DNA of 21,393 nt from a virus: positions 1-21,393 of the IMG/VR virus record IMGVR_UViG_3300005589_000113; one strand, written 5' to 3'. Under the pieces are notes generated by a model, which saw only the letters and a program-made list of their open reading frames with translations, was not told where the DNA came from and searched no databases. The position numbers were made by a program, and so were the translations under genes. This document shows, piece by piece, positions 20,391 through 21,393 of this stretch; position 1 is the first letter of the stretch, and each line of letters opens with the position of its first letter.

Positions 20391-20411
20391 CCGCCTTCGG
20401 GCGGTTTATTT
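20391..20411 (+). terminator. Terminator between converging operons
   Basis: CCGCC-TTCG-GGCGG (20391-20404) is a perfect 5-bp stem with a stable TTCG tetraloop, followed by TTTATTTTTT. It ends the rightward operon. The TAA of the holin gene (20406-20408, minus strand) lies in the T-tract, so both transcripts converge here. Confidence 0.9.
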
Positions 20412-20879
20412 TTTACTATCAATACCATTCTTTTTGTCATAGCTGCGCATACTCGCAACTCCAAGCAAAGCCATGACCAGCCCGATAATGTCAGATACGC
20501 CCAAATCAGGAAATGCGGGCACAATAAGATTAGACGCACCATCCCAAGCATTAAGCATAGTAATCGCCTGTACGGTCCATATGTAGGTCATAACAAGCGC
20601 CTTGGGCACGTACATTAGGAATAGCGACACAGCGCCAACCCATCCTATTGCAGGTCGCCACCACGCTTGAAACTTGCTTTTACTATTAGCGTCAATCTTG
20701 TTTATGTCAATCTGACCAACCAAAAGCTTAACTTCAGCCTGCAACCTTTCCATATCGCCACTGTGAGCGATTGTGGCAAGCTCTAGTTTGCGCTTGTCGG
20801 CTTCATCAGCATCAGGCCAAATCTTGTCTATAATTGTGCTGCCTGCGTCTAACAGGGCTGTAATTGGGTCGGCTGCCAT
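20406..20879 (-). CDS. Holin of the 3TM superfamily
   Basis: 157 aa. Opening MAADPITALLDAGSTIIDKI followed by WPDADEADKRKLELATIAHS and an amphipathic helix, then the hydrophobic WWRPAIGWVGAVSLFLMYVP (residues 73-92), a further hydrophobic stretch around 93-107 and a final helix (DIIGLVMALLGVASM). This matches the Holin_3TMs family, in which the N-terminal 'P-x2-A..D/E..K/R' and 'W-W-R-P' segments recur. Such holins make membrane holes at lysis. The ATG shares one base with the upstream DUF5675 stop (TAATG). Confidence 0.85.
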   Translation of the reverse strand: MAADPITALLDAGSTIIDKIWPDADEADKRKLELATIAHSGDMERLQAEVKLLVGQIDINKIDANSKSKFQAWWRPAIGWVGAVSLFLMYVPKALVMTYIWTVQAITMLNAWDGASNLIVPAFPDLGVSDIIGLVMALLGVASMRSYDKKNGIDSKK

Positions 20880-21271
20880 TAGCTTGCAATCTCCAAAACA
20901 AATGAATCCTCACCATACCACTGTAAGAGTAATTCGCAAGCTTTCGTCGAATCCACCGCGACTGGCTCGCTTGTCATTGGGCCGCCTTTTATGTCGAGGC
21001 ATGGCGCGATACATCCTTGCAAATGGCGTAGTAGTGATGCGGGGTGAATCTCAATATGTGTACGCGGGTCAGTTTCTTCGTTGCGGAATTTATACCAGCG
21101 ATGTTTGCCGGTGTGGTCTCGGTCAACGATGTATTGACCTTCTGGAATGCATGATTTGCCGATTTCGTTATTTCGCCAGGGTAGCTCTAATGTGTAGATT
21201 AATTGGCCGTCTGGTAGATACCATTCGCCGGCCGTGTAGTGTTTGTGGTAGTTACGAGTTATTTTCGCCAT
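20879..21271 (-). CDS. DUF5675 family protein, possible cell-wall enzyme
   Basis: 130 aa, whole domain: IYTLELPWRNNEIGKSCIPE followed by GQYIVDRDHTGKHRW and THIEIHPASLLRHLQGCIAP. This matches DUF5675. The pairing of His76 (IEIH) with Cys87 (GCI) resembles the active site of L,D-transpeptidase (YkuD) proteins. Its place between a membrane protein and the 3TM holin suggests a role in lysis, for example endolysin-like, but no activity has been established by sequence. No other lysozyme is seen in the window. The start overlaps the previous gene by 20 nt. Confidence 0.8.
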   Translation of the reverse strand: MAKITRNYHKHYTAGEWYLPDGQLIYTLELPWRNNEIGKSCIPEGQYIVDRDHTGKHRWYKFRNEETDPRTHIEIHPASLLRHLQGCIAPCLDIKGGPMTSEPVAVDSTKACELLLQWYGEDSFVLEIAS

Positions 21272-21393
21272 TGCGCTTAGATTCCTGAGCTTTTAGCTTG
21301 TACTCTAAACGTCTATAGTACACATCGCAAGCATTCTTAACAGCAAGCGAAATAACACCGATTAGCGGTGCCCATGCTAACCAGTCTGGTGCG
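21252..21393 (-). CDS. Partial membrane protein, N-terminus beyond the window
   Basis: The frame is open from the right edge to TAA at 21252-21254; about 46 residues are visible. DWLAWAPLIGVISLAVKNAC is a membrane helix, followed by a basic cytoplasmic part (VYYRRLEYKLKAQESKRNG). It sits immediately upstream of the DUF5675 and holin genes, so it may be another lysis protein (holin/antiholin), but the N-terminus is missing and the family cannot be fixed. Confidence 0.6.
   Translation of the reverse strand, partial: APDWLAWAPLIGVISLAVKNACDVYYRRLEYKLKAQESKRNGENNS

Noticed and set aside
1-21393. Searches by eye for tRNA genes, CRISPR arrays, insertion sequences and att sites
   Set aside because: No cloverleaf with TTCRA arm, no regularly spaced repeats of CRISPR type, no transposase or terminal inverted repeats, and no integrase that would point to an att site were seen.

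Overview
This window looks like part of a tailed double-stranded DNA phage or prophage. It holds packaging and portal genes, a primase-helicase, a phage recombination module and a holin, packed mostly with 1-4 nt overlaps. The host cannot be read directly. Shine-Dalgarno starts, a lipoprotein with an Asp-Asp inner-membrane sorting signal, a Lar-family protein and moderate GC suggest a gammaproteobacterium (inference). No integrase, tRNA, rRNA, insertion sequence or CRISPR array is visible.

Layout. (1) 1-5251, minus strand: terminase small subunit, an HNH endonuclease gene, terminase large subunit, a Mu F-like head protein and a DUF4055-type portal that runs off the left edge. (2) 5302-9012, minus: a terminator, then a chain of very small, mostly unrecognised genes. 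(3) 9013-9343: an AT-rich non-coding stretch with repeated ACTATCTC units, a candidate replication origin. (4) 9354-11847, minus: a primase-polymerase/DUF3987 helicase fusion and a small YdaS/Cro-like HTH protein. (5) 11848-11949: a divergent control region with a good rightward promoter. (6) 11950-16556, plus: Sak4-like ATPase, SSB-like DUF669 protein, YqaJ/lambda-type exonuclease, DECH helicase with zinc fingers, VRR-NUC nuclease and a small protein. (7) 16574-18336, plus: small accessory genes including a Lar-family protein. (8) 18387-20390, plus: a lipoprotein, small membrane proteins and two strongly structured non-coding segments. (9) 20391-21393: a terminator, then minus-strand lysis-type genes (3TM holin, DUF5675 protein, partial membrane protein).

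How it fits together. Early transcription diverges from 11848-11949: leftward for replication, rightward for recombination. The minus-strand genes entering from the right edge end in a lysis cassette, while the minus-strand packaging/portal genes leave at the left edge. If the genome is circular or circularly permuted, these are the two ends of one late operon (inference).

The most notable signal is a 14-nt dyad, ACTGGTCAAACCAC. It occurs exactly three times (minus strand at 7012-7025; plus strand at 16515-16528 and 18319-18332). Each copy is followed by exactly 18 nt and then a TATA-type -10 hexamer (TATAAT, TATATT, TATAGT), and each sits just upstream of a small-gene or accessory block. None has a recognisable -35 box. 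This looks like a dedicated class of activator- or repressor-controlled phage promoter. Other points of interest are the AT-rich repeat array, the two structured RNA candidates (18820-18950 and 19571-19639), the structured leader of the HNH gene, and an in-frame amber codon splitting a two-helix membrane ORF (5392-5739).
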